Positions 34,251-43,312 of a stretch of 64,000 nucleotides of DNA are shown here, piece after piece. Numbering within the stretch: the first letter of the stretch is position 1; the number at the start of each line of letters is the position of its first letter. The DNA is from Burkholderia stagnalis. GTDB taxonomy: Bacteria > Pseudomonadota > Gammaproteobacteria > Burkholderiales > Burkholderiaceae. The notes beneath the pieces were generated by a model. That model did not search any database and was not told the DNA's origin. It was given only the letters and a program-made list of their open reading frames with translations. The stretch lies in the NCBI RefSeq assembly GCF_902830275.1, contig NZ_CADESW010000025.1:1-64000 (forward strand), written 5' to 3'. The position numbers and the translations under genes were made by a program.

Positions 34251-35342
34251 TTACAGGACGGCGTCCTTGCGAACGCCGTTGGAGGCAAAGAACCGCTTGA
34301 GACGCACCAGCGCTTCCTGCTGGATCTGCCGCACCCGCTCACGCGTGAGTCCCATTTCGTCGGCGAGCTCCTCGAGCGTCGCCGGCTCGATGTGATTCAG
34401 GCCGAAGCGGCGCTCGATCACGTGCCGGTGCTTGTCGGACAGCCGCGACAGCCAGGCGCGCGTGAGCGTCTCGAGCTCGCGGTGCTGCACCTCGGCGTCC
34501 GGCGACTGGCTCTGGTCGTCCGGCAGCAGGTCGAGCAGGCTGCTCGCCGGATCGAGATCCAGCGGCGCGTCGAGCGACGCGGTGTGCTCGTTGAGCGCGA
34601 GGATGTCGGTCACTTCCTCGGCGGTCTTGCCGGTCAGGTAGGCGATGTCGTCGATGCTGGCTTCGCGGCGTTCGGCCGCCTCGCCCGTCGACATCGAGTT
34701 CTTTTCGAGGTGGCGCTTCGCGCGCAGCACCTGGTTGAGTTCGCGGATCACGTGCACCGGCAGGCGCACGGTGCGGGCCTGGTTCATGATCGCCCGCTCG
34801 ATGCTCTGCCGGATCCACCACGTCGCATAGGTCGAGAAGCGGAAGCCGCGCGTCGGATCGAACTTCTCGATCGCGTGCATCAGGCCGAGGTTGCCTTCCT
34901 CGATCAGGTCGAGCAGCGGCACGCCGCGATTCAGATAACCCTTCGCGATACTGACGACGAGGCGCAGGTTGCGCTCGATCATCACCTGCCGCGCCTCGAA
35001 TTCGCCGGCCTTCGCGAGGCGCGAATAGCGCTGCTCTTCCTCGACGGTCAGCAGCGGCTTGACGCTGATGCGGTTCAGGTAATGCTGGATCGTGTCGGCG
35101 GTCAGCTCCGCCTGCAGCAGTGCGCGGAAATCGTCCAGATCGGGCGACGCCTCCGCCCGGCCTTCACGCTCGTCGCCGCCGTCCGCATCGGCGTCGGCAT
35201 CGCGCGCCTCGAACTCGCGCTCGCTGTCCGCGGCGTCGTCCTCATCTTCCGTCGAAGCGCCAGTTCGCTCCACCGATCCCTGCGTGGCGCGACTGATCTT
35301 TTCAGACTCGGCTTGCGGCTCGTGGCGCTTCGATTTCGGCAT
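34251..35342 (-). CDS. rpoS: RNA polymerase sigma factor RpoS
   Basis: A 363-residue sigma-70 family factor of the stationary-phase group. Region 1.2 starts at about residue 90 (ADTIQHYLNRISVKPLLTVE). Region 2 contains DLIEEGNLGLMHAIEKFD and RGFRFSTYATWWIRQSIERA. Region 4 contains LTRERVRQIQQEALVRLK. The N-terminal 85 residues are very acidic and of low complexity, making it about 30 residues longer than E. coli RpoS. It lies 11 bp after nlpD. In E. coli the main rpoS promoter is within nlpD, so the same may hold here. Confidence 0.97.
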   Translation of the reverse strand: MPKSKRHEPQAESEKISRATQGSVERTGASTEDEDDAADSEREFEARDADADADGGDEREGRAEASPDLDDFRALLQAELTADTIQHYLNRISVKPLLTVEEEQRYSRLAKAGEFEARQVMIERNLRLVVSIAKGYLNRGVPLLDLIEEGNLGLMHAIEKFDPTRGFRFSTYATWWIRQSIERAIMNQARTVRLPVHVIRELNQVLRAKRHLEKNSMSTGEAAERREASIDDIAYLTGKTAEEVTDILALNEHTASLDAPLDLDPASSLLDLLPDDQSQSPDAEVQHRELETLTRAWLSRLSDKHRHVIERRFGLNHIEPATLEELADEMGLTRERVRQIQQEALVRLKRFFASNGVRKDAVL

Positions 35343-35353
35343 GGTCGTCTCGG

Positions 35354-36244
35354 TTATTGAGGCGGCAAATACTTCAGCGGATCGACAGGTTTACCCTGAC
35401 GGCGAACCTCGAAATGCAGCATCACGCGGTCGGCATCGCTATTACCCATCTCGGCGATCTTTTGCCCCTTCGTCACCGCGTCCCCCTCTTTTACCATCAA
35501 AGCGCGATTGTGTGCATATGCCGTGAGGTAAGTTGCATCGTGTTTGATGATAATGAGGTTGCCGTAGCCGCGCAGCCCATTGCCGGCGTAGACGACGCGG
35601 CCGTCCGCCGCCGCCTTCACGGTCTCGCCGGTGGTGCCGCCGATATTGACGCCCTTGTTCTTCGCGTCGTCGAAATTGTTCAGCACCGGGCCGCGTGCGG
35701 GCCACGAGAACGTCACGGGGCCGCTCGACGCAGCCGGCGTGTCGCTCGACGCCGCCGCGGCGGCTGGCGGTGCGGCGGTCGCCGCCGATGCGCCGCGCGG
35801 CGGCGTGGCCGGGCCGCTGCTCAGCGGCGCGGTGGCGACAGCGCCGCCCGCGATCGGCGCGGCGCCCGGCGCAACGCCGGCAGCCGTTGCGCCGGCCTGC
35901 GGCGCGACGCGCAGCAACTGGTCAACCTCGATCTGATTCGGGTTTGCCAGGTTGTTCCACGCGGCGATGTCGCGGTAGTTCTGCCCGTTCTCCAGTGCGA
36001 TCCGGTACAGCGTATCGCCCGGCTTCACACGGTAGTAACCCGGAGGCGGCGGGCCGAGCGGCACCGCAGGCTGGGCGGCCGGCGTCGTGCCGAGCGAGCC
36101 GGAGCGGTCGACGACAGGCGCGTTGTCGAGCCGCGTCGCACAGGCGGCCAGGAGCGTAGTGAACGCAGCCACACAGATCGCGCGCTGGGCGAGCGTGAGC
36201 GGTTCGTTCGAACGGTTGTTTTGCATCGCGCGCAACATACTCAT
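35354..36244 (-). CDS. nlpD: NlpD-like LysM/M23 lipoprotein, amidase activator
   Basis: A 296-residue lipoprotein. The signal peptide ends in the lipobox LLAAC (FTTLLAACATRLD). A LysM domain (YYRVKPGDTLYRIALENGQN, about residues 70-115) binds peptidoglycan. An Ala/Pro/Gly linker leads to a degenerate LytM/M23 domain (about 185-296). The usual HxH reads MLHFEV and lacks the first His, so it is probably not a peptidase, as in NlpD, which activates the amidase AmiC. The start may be ATG 36244 or an in-frame TTG at 36253 that overlaps the pcm stop. Confidence 0.92.
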   Translation of the reverse strand: MSMLRAMQNNRSNEPLTLAQRAICVAAFTTLLAACATRLDNAPVVDRSGSLGTTPAAQPAVPLGPPPPGYYRVKPGDTLYRIALENGQNYRDIAAWNNLANPNQIEVDQLLRVAPQAGATAAGVAPGAAPIAGGAVATAPLSSGPATPPRGASAATAAPPAAAAASSDTPAASSGPVTFSWPARGPVLNNFDDAKNKGVNIGGTTGETVKAAADGRVVYAGNGLRGYGNLIIIKHDATYLTAYAHNRALMVKEGDAVTKGQKIAEMGNSDADRVMLHFEVRRQGKPVDPLKYLPPQ

Positions 36245-36249
36245 CGGTT

Positions 36250-37188
36250 TCAAATTACTCCGGATTTTAAAGGGACAAAGAAAACGCGATCAAGCCGCGA
36301 CTCCCGCCACTGCGCGTGCGCAACGCGCTCGACGAGCGTGAGCACCTGCGGCTGCCCGCTCTGCGCGCCGACCGGCGCGACGAGCCGTCCGCCGATCGCG
36401 AGCTGCTCGAGCAGCGCCTGCGGCACATCGAGCCCGGCCGCTGCGATCACGATCGCATCGAACGGCGCTGCGGACGGCAGGCCCACCCGCCCGTCGCCGT
36501 AATGGAGACGGATATTCGGCACGCGCAGCGGCCTCAGGTTCAGCTTCGCGCGCTCATAGAGCGGCTTGATGCGTTCAATCGAATACACGTCGCGCGCCAC
36601 GTGGCTCAGCACCGCGGCCTGATAGCCGCAGCCGGTGCCGATTTCCAGCACGCGCTCAAGGGTTCGGCCGGCCATCGCGAGTTCGATCATTCGCGCGACG
36701 ACCGACGGCTTCGAAATCGTCTGCTGGTGGCCGATCGGCAGCGCGGAATCCTCGTAGGCCTGCGTTGCAAGCCCGGGATCCACGAACATGTGGCGCGGCA
36801 CCGCGGCCATCGCCTCCAGCACGCGCGCGTCGGTCACCCCGTTCGCGCGCAAGCGTTCGACCATCCGTTCACGCACGCGTTCCGACGTCAGCGCCAGCGT
36901 TCCCGCGAGCGCAAGGTTCGACGCGGCCGGCTTGGGCGGCGCAAGATTGAGCGCCGTCGGTTTCGGCGTGGCGGGTTTGCCGGATACGAGCGCCTTCGGT
37001 GTGACAGGCGCCGGCGCGGCCGGCCTGGGCCCACCCGCCTTGTCCGCCGACTTCGCCAGCGCGTTCGCGCCGCCGCGCGACGGGCGACCGTCCTGCGCGC
37101 GCTCGCCCGCCCGGCCTTCGGCCTTGCGCGGCGCTCGCTTGAGATCTTCGAGCGCGAGCGGGAACCGCTTCGCGCGCTCGCCGCTCAT
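36250..37188 (-). CDS. pcm: Protein-L-isoaspartate O-methyltransferase with long N-terminal extension
   Basis: A 312-residue protein. The last 210 residues are a normal Pcm, which methylates isoaspartyl residues so that aged proteins are repaired. The substrate loop is DSALPIGHQQTISKPSVVA and the SAM motif VLEIGTGCGYQAAVLS. The first 95 residues or so are a Lys/Ala/Pro-rich, probably disordered extension not present in E. coli Pcm (208 residues). Start ATG 37188 overlaps the surE stop as ATGA. The extension has no break in codon use, so it appears to be translated. Confidence 0.94.
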   Translation of the reverse strand: MSGERAKRFPLALEDLKRAPRKAEGRAGERAQDGRPSRGGANALAKSADKAGGPRPAAPAPVTPKALVSGKPATPKPTALNLAPPKPAASNLALAGTLALTSERVRERMVERLRANGVTDARVLEAMAAVPRHMFVDPGLATQAYEDSALPIGHQQTISKPSVVARMIELAMAGRTLERVLEIGTGCGYQAAVLSHVARDVYSIERIKPLYERAKLNLRPLRVPNIRLHYGDGRVGLPSAAPFDAIVIAAAGLDVPQALLEQLAIGGRLVAPVGAQSGQPQVLTLVERVAHAQWRESRLDRVFFVPLKSGVI

Positions 37189-37946
37189 GAAGCGCGCCCC
37201 CCGGCGCGCACCCAGTCGTGCGTCGCAGGCAGCATTTGCGTATGCGTGAGATCGAGCTGCAGCGGCGTGATCGACACGAAACCGTTTGCGACCGCGTGGA
37301 AATCGGTGCCTTCGCTCGCATCGAGCGCCGCACCCGCCGGCCCGATCCAGTAGATGGGCTCGCCGCGCGGGTTGGCCTGGCGGATCACCGGCTGCGACGG
37401 ATGACGCTTGCCGAGGCGCGTGACCTTCCAGCCCTTCAGCTCACCATATGGCAGGTTCGGGATGTTGACGTTCAGCAACGGCTGGCCCGGCAGCGGATGC
37501 GCGAGATAGTGCTGCACGATCTCGGCGGCCACGCGTGCGGCGTCGGCGAGATGCGCCCAATCCTTGTCGACCAGCGAGAACGCGATCGCGGGCACGCCGA
37601 ACATGATGCCTTCGGTCGCCGCTGCAACTGTCCCCGAATAGAGCGTGTCCTCGCCCATGTTCTGGCCGTTGTTGATGCCCGAGACAACGAGATCCGGCTT
37701 CGTGTCGAGCATGCCCGTCAGCGCAATGTGCACCGAGTCGGTCGGCGTGCCGTTCACGTAGAAGAAACCCGTACTCGCGGAACGCTGGATCGACAGCGGC
37801 CGCGACAGCGTCAGGGAATTCGATGCGCCGCTGCAGTTCTGCTCGGGCGCCGTCACCGTGAGGTCGGCCAGCGGCCGCAGCGCGTCGTGGAGCGCCGCGA
37901 GACCGGGGGCGAGATAGCCGTCGTCGTTGCTGAGTAGGATTCGCAT
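37185..37946 (-). CDS. surE: 5'/3'-nucleotidase SurE
   Basis: A 253-residue SurE, a metal-dependent survival-protein phosphatase that acts on nucleoside monophosphates and short polyphosphate. Signatures are the N-terminal MRILLSNDDGYLAPG (with the metal-binding Asp-Asp), APEQNCSGASNSLTL and VVSGINNGQNMGEDTLYSGT. ATG 37946 is where the conserved sequence begins. It overlaps pcm by four bases. The order surE-pcm-nlpD-rpoS is the classical stress operon of gamma- and betaproteobacteria. Confidence 0.97.
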   Translation of the reverse strand: MRILLSNDDGYLAPGLAALHDALRPLADLTVTAPEQNCSGASNSLTLSRPLSIQRSASTGFFYVNGTPTDSVHIALTGMLDTKPDLVVSGINNGQNMGEDTLYSGTVAAATEGIMFGVPAIAFSLVDKDWAHLADAARVAAEIVQHYLAHPLPGQPLLNVNIPNLPYGELKGWKVTRLGKRHPSQPVIRQANPRGEPIYWIGPAGAALDASEGTDFHAVANGFVSITPLQLDLTHTQMLPATHDWVRAGGRAS

Positions 37947-38063
37947 GCGGCGATTGTAACCGAGGAAAGATGGCGCGAGAGCGACAGTCGGGCCGCCGCA
38001 AACGCACGCCCGCACGCGGTGCGCCGCCGCAAGCGGGCACGCGTTTGCGGCGGCCTTCCCGGC

Positions 38064-39269
38064 TCAGATCGCCCCGGCTTCGCGCAGCGCCGCGATCGCC
38101 TGCGCGTCGTAGCCGAGGCCGCGCAGCACCTCGTCGGTATGCTCGCCGAGCGCCGGCCCGAGCCAGCGCGTTTCGCCCGGCGTGCCCGACAGTTTCGGCG
38201 TGATGTTCGGCAGCGGAATGTCGGTGCCGTCGGCAAGCTTGAAGCGCTGGATCATTTGCCGCGCGACGAATTGCGGATCGGTGAACATGTCCGCGACGCT
38301 GTAGATGCGCCCGGCCGGCACGTCCGCCGCATTGAGCACCTCGAGCGCGGCATCGATCGTGCGCGGCGCGAGCCATGCGGCGATCGCGTCATCGATTTCC
38401 CGGGTGCGCGGCACGCGTCCGTCGTTGTGCGCGAGCGCCGGATCGTCGGCGAGGTCGTCGCGCTCGATCGCCTTCATCAGCCGCTTGAAGATCGGGTCGC
38501 TGTTGCCGCCGATCACGATGCTGCCGTCGCGGCACGCGTAGGTGTTCGACGGCACGATGCCCGGCAGCGACGCGCCGGTGCGCTCGCGCACCATCCCGTA
38601 CACGCCGTACTCCGGCACGACGCTCTCCATCATGTTGAACACGGCTTCGTACAGCGCGACGTCGACCACCTGCCCCGCGCCGCCGTTCACGTTGCGATGA
38701 TGCAGCGCCATCATCGCGCCGATCACGCCGTGCAGCGCGGCGATCGAATCGCCGATCGAAATGCCGATGCGCGGCGGCGGCAATTCCGGGTAACCGGTGA
38801 TGTGACGCAGCCCGCCCATCGATTCGGCGATCGCGCCGAAGCCGGGCCGGTCGCGATACGGGCCGGTCTGCCCGTAGCCGGACAGGCGCACCATCACGAG
38901 GCCCGGATTGTCGGCCGACAGCACGTCGTAGCCGAGCCCGAGCTTCTCGAGCAGCCCCGGGCGGAAATTCTCGATCACGATGTCCGCCTCGCGCGCGAGC
39001 TGGCGCGCGATCGCCTTTCCGGCGTCCGACTTCAGATTGAGCGTGACCGATTTCTTGTTGCGCGCCTGCACCGACCACCACAGCGACGTGCCGCCGGCCT
39101 CCGGATGGAGCTTGCGCCACTTGCGCAGCGGGTCGCCGCCTTTCGGATCCTCGATCTTGATGACTTCCGCACCGAATTCGGCGAACAGCCGCGACGCGAA
39201 GGGCCCCGCGATCAGCGTACCGAACTCGAGCACTTTGACGCCCGCGAGCGGGCCCTGGCTGGTGCTCAT
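38064..39269 (-). CDS. CaiB/BaiF family CoA transferase
   Basis: A 401-residue family III CoA transferase, which moves CoA between organic acids through an aspartyl-CoA thioester. Typical elements are LAGVKVLEFGTLIAGPFASR, FGAEVIKIEDPKGGDPLR, the catalytic Asp region IVIENFRPGLLEKLGL (about 95-115) and YDVLSADNPGLVMVRLSGYG. The start is ATG 39269 (MSTSQGPL) with GGGAG before it. It lies 52 bp after recR in the same direction. Its substrate cannot be inferred: no acyl-CoA dehydrogenase or other degradative gene adjoins it. Confidence 0.92.
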   Translation of the reverse strand: MSTSQGPLAGVKVLEFGTLIAGPFASRLFAEFGAEVIKIEDPKGGDPLRKWRKLHPEAGGTSLWWSVQARNKKSVTLNLKSDAGKAIARQLAREADIVIENFRPGLLEKLGLGYDVLSADNPGLVMVRLSGYGQTGPYRDRPGFGAIAESMGGLRHITGYPELPPPRIGISIGDSIAALHGVIGAMMALHHRNVNGGAGQVVDVALYEAVFNMMESVVPEYGVYGMVRERTGASLPGIVPSNTYACRDGSIVIGGNSDPIFKRLMKAIERDDLADDPALAHNDGRVPRTREIDDAIAAWLAPRTIDAALEVLNAADVPAGRIYSVADMFTDPQFVARQMIQRFKLADGTDIPLPNITPKLSGTPGETRWLGPALGEHTDEVLRGLGYDAQAIAALREAGAI

Positions 39270-39321
39270 GTGTCTCCCTGGGATGAGGAACGGCGCCGCC
39301 AGAACGGCGGCCACCGAAGCG

Positions 39322-39918
39322 TTACATCGTGCGGCGATCGAGCATCGCGCGCGCGATCGTGCCCGCGTCGACGTATTCCAGCTCCCCGCCGACGGGCACG
39401 CCACGCGCGAGACGCGTCACCGCGAGCCCGCGCGCCTTCAGCGTCTGGCCGAGATAATGCGCGGTGGCCTCGCCTTCGTTGGTGAAGTTGGTCGCGAGCA
39501 CGACTTCCTTGACGATGCCGTCGGACGCGCGCCGCACCAGCCGGTCGAAATGGATTTCCTTCGGGCCGATGCCGTCGAGCGGGCTCAGCCGCCCCATCAG
39601 CACGAAGTACAGCCCGCGATAGGTCATCGTCTGCTCGAGCATGATCTGGTCGGCCGGCGTCTCGACGACGCACAGGAGCGTCGGGTCGCGCTCCGTGTCG
39701 CTGCAGACTTCGCAAATCTGCGCTTCCGTGAACGTGTTGCACTTCTCGCAGTGCTGCAGATGCTCGGTCGCAAACAGCAGCGAGCGGCCGAGCCGCTCCG
39801 CCCCCTCCCGATCGTGCTGCATCAGGTGGTACGCCATGCGCTGCGCGGATTTCGGCCCGACTCCGGGCAGCGCGCGCAGCGCTTCGACGAGGGCGGACAA
39901 GGCGGACGGCTGTTTCAT
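39322..39918 (-). CDS. recR: Recombination mediator RecR
   Basis: A 198-residue RecR, which with RecF and RecO loads RecA on gapped DNA. It has the N-terminal helix-hairpin-helix (LRALPGVGPKSAQRMAYHLM), a four-Cys zinc motif (HCEKCNTFTEAQICEVC) and a Toprim domain with VVETPADQIMLEQT. Full length. It follows ybaB/ebfC by 31 bp; the order dnaX-ybaB-recR is conserved widely. Confidence 0.98.
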   Translation of the reverse strand: MKQPSALSALVEALRALPGVGPKSAQRMAYHLMQHDREGAERLGRSLLFATEHLQHCEKCNTFTEAQICEVCSDTERDPTLLCVVETPADQIMLEQTMTYRGLYFVLMGRLSPLDGIGPKEIHFDRLVRRASDGIVKEVVLATNFTNEGEATAHYLGQTLKARGLAVTRLARGVPVGGELEYVDAGTIARAMLDRRTM

Positions 39919-39949
39919 GCGTCGGCGGGCAAGGACACGGACGCGCCGC

Positions 39950-40276
39950 TCAGAACGGCAGCTTGAAGCCCGGCGGCAGCGGCAGGCCGGCCGTCATGCC
40001 GCTCATCTTTTCCTGCGAGGTCGCTTCGGCCTTGCGCACGGCGTCGTTGACCGCGGCCGCGACGAGATCCTCGAGCATGTCCTTGTCGTCCGCGAGCAGG
40101 CTCGGGTCGATCGACACGCGGCGCACTTCGTTGCGGCACGTCATCGTCACCTTGACGAGGCCCGCGCCCGACTGGCCCTCGACCTCGATCTGCGCAAGCT
40201 GCTCCTGCATCTTCTTCATGTTTTCCTGCATTTGCTGCGCTTGCTTCATCAGTCCGGCGATGTTGCCTTTCAACAT
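39950..40276 (-). CDS. YbaB/EbfC family nucleoid-associated protein
   Basis: A 108-residue helical DNA-binding protein (MLKGNIAGLMKQAQQMQENM...). It has the typical SIDPSLLADDKDMLEDLVAAA core and a Gly/Met/Pro-rich end. Members form tweezer-like dimers that coat DNA. The start is ATG 40276, preceded by AAGGAG. It lies between dnaX and recR, the canonical position. Confidence 0.96.
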   Translation of the reverse strand: MLKGNIAGLMKQAQQMQENMKKMQEQLAQIEVEGQSGAGLVKVTMTCRNEVRRVSIDPSLLADDKDMLEDLVAAAVNDAVRKAEATSQEKMSGMTAGLPLPPGFKLPF

Positions 40277-40370
40277 GGGAATACTCCTTCTTGATCGTGT
40301 GAAAACCGGCACGCGGCGCGTGCCGGCCAATGTGTACGGGCGTGATTGTGCCTGCCGCCGCGCGGTTCGT

Positions 40371-42725
40371 TCAATGCAGCGTCGGCGGCACGCCGCCCGC
40401 CGGCACGGCGGCATCGGCGAGCGGCCGCACCGAGCCGTCGACGATGCGGGCGCCGAATTCGCGCACGAGCTGCTGGACGAACGGATCCGCGTGGATCTCC
40501 TGCTCCGCCTCGCGCTGGCGCGCCGCACGTGCGGCCGCGTCGAGCGCTGCCGCGGTGCGCCGCGCCGGCCCGACCTCGACGGCGACGTCGACCGGCTTGC
40601 CGAGCGCATCCGCGAGCGCGGCCTTCAGTTTCGCGACCTGGGCCGCGTCCGCGTACTGCGGCACGGGCACGGAAAGCTTGAGCGTCGTCGCGTCGACGGC
40701 CGTCAGCTCGCTGTTGAACGCGAGCTGGAACGCGACGCCCTTCAACGGGAGCTGTGCGGCCAACGCGGGCCACTCGCCGTCGAAGCCGATCGGGTCGAGC
40801 GCGATGGCAGGCGGCAGCGGACGCGTGTCGAGCGGCGCGGACGGCCGGGCTTCCGCCGGCTTCGGCGCACCATTCGGCGCAATACGCACGTCGTCCGGCC
40901 CGCTGTCGAAGACCGGCACGAAACCGTCGTCGGGCGGGCCGCCGAACATCTCGTCCGCGCTGAGCGGCACGTACTCGTCCGGCGGAATGTCTTCCCACGG
41001 CGGCGGCGCCTGACGCGTGTCGGGCTGCGGCGCGCGGGCGGCGGCACGCGGCGTGGGCACCTGCACCGCGGGACGCGGCGCGGCCGGTTTCGCGGCGGCC
41101 GGCGCGGGAGCCGGCTGCGCCGCTGCGGCCGGGCGCGAGCGATCGGTCGATACGCGCATGCCGGCGTTGCGCAGCACGTCGAGCGCCGCGGCGGCGCCGC
41201 CGCTGCGCGATGCCGGACGCGCGGCGGATTCCGCCGGCGCGGCGCGCGGCGCGGATTCGGCCGGTGCGGCGACTGCCGCTTCGGCGCGGGATTCGGGTTC
41301 GGCCGGCGATGCGGGCGGCTCGCTCTTCGCAACGGCGGCGCCGGACACAGCCACGGGCGCGTCGACTGCCGCGGCCGGCTGAGCCGGCACAGTTGCCGCG
41401 GGAACGGCCGTTGCCACGGCAGCGGCAGGCGGCTCGCCAGCGGCACGATCGTCGGGCTGCGCAGGCGCGTCGGCAGCCGGTCGCGCGACCGGCGCGGCAA
41501 CAGCAGCCGCAGCCGGCTGGCGCATCGCATCGGCAGGCGCTGCCGCCGCCGGCTTCGCGGCAGCCGCCGGCACGGCCGCACGCGGCCCCGGCACGGCGCG
41601 CGGCGCGGACGGCTGGCCGACCGGCGCACTGCCGGCGCTCGCGGCGGGCTCGAACGCGAGCATCCGCAGCAGCGTCATCGTGAATCCGGCGTACTCGTCG
41701 GGCGCGAGGCCCAGTTCGGCACGCCCGACCGTTGCGATCTGATAGAACAGCTGCACCTGCTCGGGGCTCAGCGTCTCGGCGAAGCGGCGCAGGTCGGCCG
41801 CCTCCGGCCATTCGTCTAGCACCGACCCCGGCGCGAACTGCGCCCAGGCGATCCGGTGCAGCAGGCTCGCGAGATCCTGCAGCGCGGTCGAGAACGACAG
41901 GCTGCGCAGCGACATCTCGTCGGCGATCGCCAGGATTTCCGGGCCGCCGCCGGCCGCGAGCGCGTCGAGCAGACGCACCATGTAGGTCTGGTCCAGCGCG
42001 CCGAGCATGCCCGACACGGCCGTCTCCGTCACTTCGTTGGCCGAATAAGCGATTGCCTGATCGGTCAGCGACAGCGCATCGCGCATGCTGCCCTGCGCCG
42101 CGCGCGCGAGCAGGCGCAGCGCCTGCGGCTCGAACACGATCTTCTCTTCGCCGAGAATGCGCTCGAGGTGCGACACGATGTGCCCGGCGGGCATCTGCTT
42201 CAGGTTGAACTGCAGGCAGCGCGACAGCACCGTGACCGGGATCTTCTGCGGGTCGGTCGTCGCGAGGATGAACTTGACGTGCGGCGGCGGCTCCTCGAGC
42301 GTCTTCAGCATCGCGTTGAACGCGTGGTTCGTCAGCATGTGCACTTCGTCGATCATGTAGACCTTGAAGCGCGCATCGACGGGCGCGTACACCGCGCGCT
42401 CGAGCAGCGCGGCCATTTCGTCAACGCCGCGGTTGCTCGCGGCATCCATCTCGACGTAATCGACGAAGCGGCCTTCGTCGATCTCGCGGCAGGCGCGGCA
42501 TACGCCGCACGGCTGCGACGTCACGCCGGTTTCACAGTTGAGCGCCTTCGCGAAGATGCGCGACAGCGTCGTCTTGCCGACGCCGCGGGTGCCGGTAAAC
42601 AGATAGGCGTGATGCAAACGCCCGCCGTCGAGCGCGTGCGTGAGCGCCCTGACGACGTGCTCCTGGCCGACGAGCGAAGCGAAATCCTTCGGACGCCACT
42701 TGCGTGCGAGAACTTGATAGGTCAT
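40371..42725 (-). CDS. dnaX: DNA polymerase III subunits gamma/tau
   Basis: A 784-residue clamp-loader ATPase. The AAA+ part has Walker A GTRGVGKTTLSRIF, a four-Cys zinc module (CETGVTSQPCGVCRAC) and MIDEVHMLTNHAFNAML. Domain III ends at about residue 370. An Ala/Pro-rich low-complexity region of about 230 residues follows, then a conserved C-terminal tau domain that contacts the polymerase alpha subunit and DnaB. I see no obvious slippery heptamer for a gamma frameshift. It is followed by ybaB and preceded by ffs on the same strand, as in many proteobacteria. Confidence 0.97.
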   Translation of the reverse strand: MTYQVLARKWRPKDFASLVGQEHVVRALTHALDGGRLHHAYLFTGTRGVGKTTLSRIFAKALNCETGVTSQPCGVCRACREIDEGRFVDYVEMDAASNRGVDEMAALLERAVYAPVDARFKVYMIDEVHMLTNHAFNAMLKTLEEPPPHVKFILATTDPQKIPVTVLSRCLQFNLKQMPAGHIVSHLERILGEEKIVFEPQALRLLARAAQGSMRDALSLTDQAIAYSANEVTETAVSGMLGALDQTYMVRLLDALAAGGGPEILAIADEMSLRSLSFSTALQDLASLLHRIAWAQFAPGSVLDEWPEAADLRRFAETLSPEQVQLFYQIATVGRAELGLAPDEYAGFTMTLLRMLAFEPAASAGSAPVGQPSAPRAVPGPRAAVPAAAAKPAAAAPADAMRQPAAAAVAAPVARPAADAPAQPDDRAAGEPPAAAVATAVPAATVPAQPAAAVDAPVAVSGAAVAKSEPPASPAEPESRAEAAVAAPAESAPRAAPAESAARPASRSGGAAAALDVLRNAGMRVSTDRSRPAAAAQPAPAPAAAKPAAPRPAVQVPTPRAAARAPQPDTRQAPPPWEDIPPDEYVPLSADEMFGGPPDDGFVPVFDSGPDDVRIAPNGAPKPAEARPSAPLDTRPLPPAIALDPIGFDGEWPALAAQLPLKGVAFQLAFNSELTAVDATTLKLSVPVPQYADAAQVAKLKAALADALGKPVDVAVEVGPARRTAAALDAAARAARQREAEQEIHADPFVQQLVREFGARIVDGSVRPLADAAVPAGGVPPTLH

Positions 42726-42807
42726 CGGGAAATTGTATCAGCAACGCTGCGTCGCGCCGACACGCGAAACGGTACGGAACACGAGTGCGGAAACAGGAGA
42801 AGGGGAA

Positions 42808-42833
42808 ATAAAAAACGCCCGGCGAACGGGGCG
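42808..42833 (-). terminator. Intrinsic terminator of ffs
   Basis: On the minus strand CGCCC/GGGCG form a stem over the intervening CGTTCGC, and six T follow. It lies 11 bases past the predicted 3' end of the 4.5S RNA. Confidence 0.8.
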
Positions 42834-42843
42834 AGAAGGAAGG

Positions 42844-42941
42844 TGACGAGCCCGACCCTCGGCACTGGCGGAAAACGGCTGTGGCTGCTTCGTTCCCGAC
42901 CTGACCAGGTTCACCGGCCCACCATGCGAGGAGGCCCGTCA
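42844..42941 (-). ncRNA. ffs: 4.5S signal recognition particle RNA (small bacterial type)
   Basis: The minus strand carries the nearly invariant SRP core GGTCAGGTCGGGAACGAAGC followed by AGCC (about 42870-42892), which holds the Ffh-binding asymmetric and symmetric loops. The ends pair (TGACGGGCC at 42933-42941 with GGGCTCGTCA at 42844-42853) to close a single long hairpin of about 98 nt. A good promoter places the start near 42941, and a terminator follows. The RNA forms the SRP with Ffh and targets membrane proteins to FtsY and SecYEG. The exact ends are estimates to within a few bases. Confidence 0.93.
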
Positions 42942-42947
42942 CATCGC

Positions 42948-42977
42948 ATTCTAACACCGCTTACGGCCGAATGCGAA
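42948..42977 (-). promoter_or_regulatory. Sigma-70 promoter of ffs
   Basis: On the minus strand TTCGCA (42972-42977), an 18-bp spacer and TAGAAT (42948-42953). The expected start, about seven bases downstream, coincides with the predicted 5' end of ffs. Confidence 0.65.
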
Positions 42978-43312
42978 CGTTTATGCACACGAATGTGCAA
43001 ACAAATGCACATGCGATTGCCGCCGCGGCCGCCCTCTTGTATTTTCCGTGCCGGCCTCCATCTGCATGGCGCACCGGTCGTCGGCGCCATCGTGCCCCTA
43101 CTCGCGAAGCGGCTACTATCGCCGTCAACAGCGGATAGCAATTTAGGCTAATATGACGCCCGAATGACCCGCGAGCCGCGGTACGCAGCGCTTACGCCCT
43201 TCTTTTCCGGAGAGCGGAGCTACCTGCCGCAGCGGCCGGCAGCCCGCCGGGCGGCCGGCGCGCCGACAGGCGCCATGCAGGCAGTCCCCGAACCGAAAGA
43301 GGTATTGACCAA
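42978..43312 (+). other. Gap between ffs and trxA, no gene seen
   Basis: About 335 bases without a convincing ORF or RNA gene. It contains the trxA promoter candidate at 43125-43154 and a leader of about 150 bases that is rich in GCCGGC elements (43225-43275). No known riboswitch class was recognised. Confidence 0.5.
43125..43154 (+). promoter_or_regulatory. Sigma-70 promoter candidate for trxA
   Basis: TCAACA (4 of 6 matches to TTGACA), an 18-bp spacer and TAATAT (4 of 6 matches to TATAAT), about 160 bases before the trxA ATG. Confidence 0.5.

Noticed and set aside
40371..42725. A programmed frameshift in dnaX giving a separate gamma subunit
   Set aside because: No A-rich slippery heptamer with a following hairpin was seen at the end of the ATPase part.
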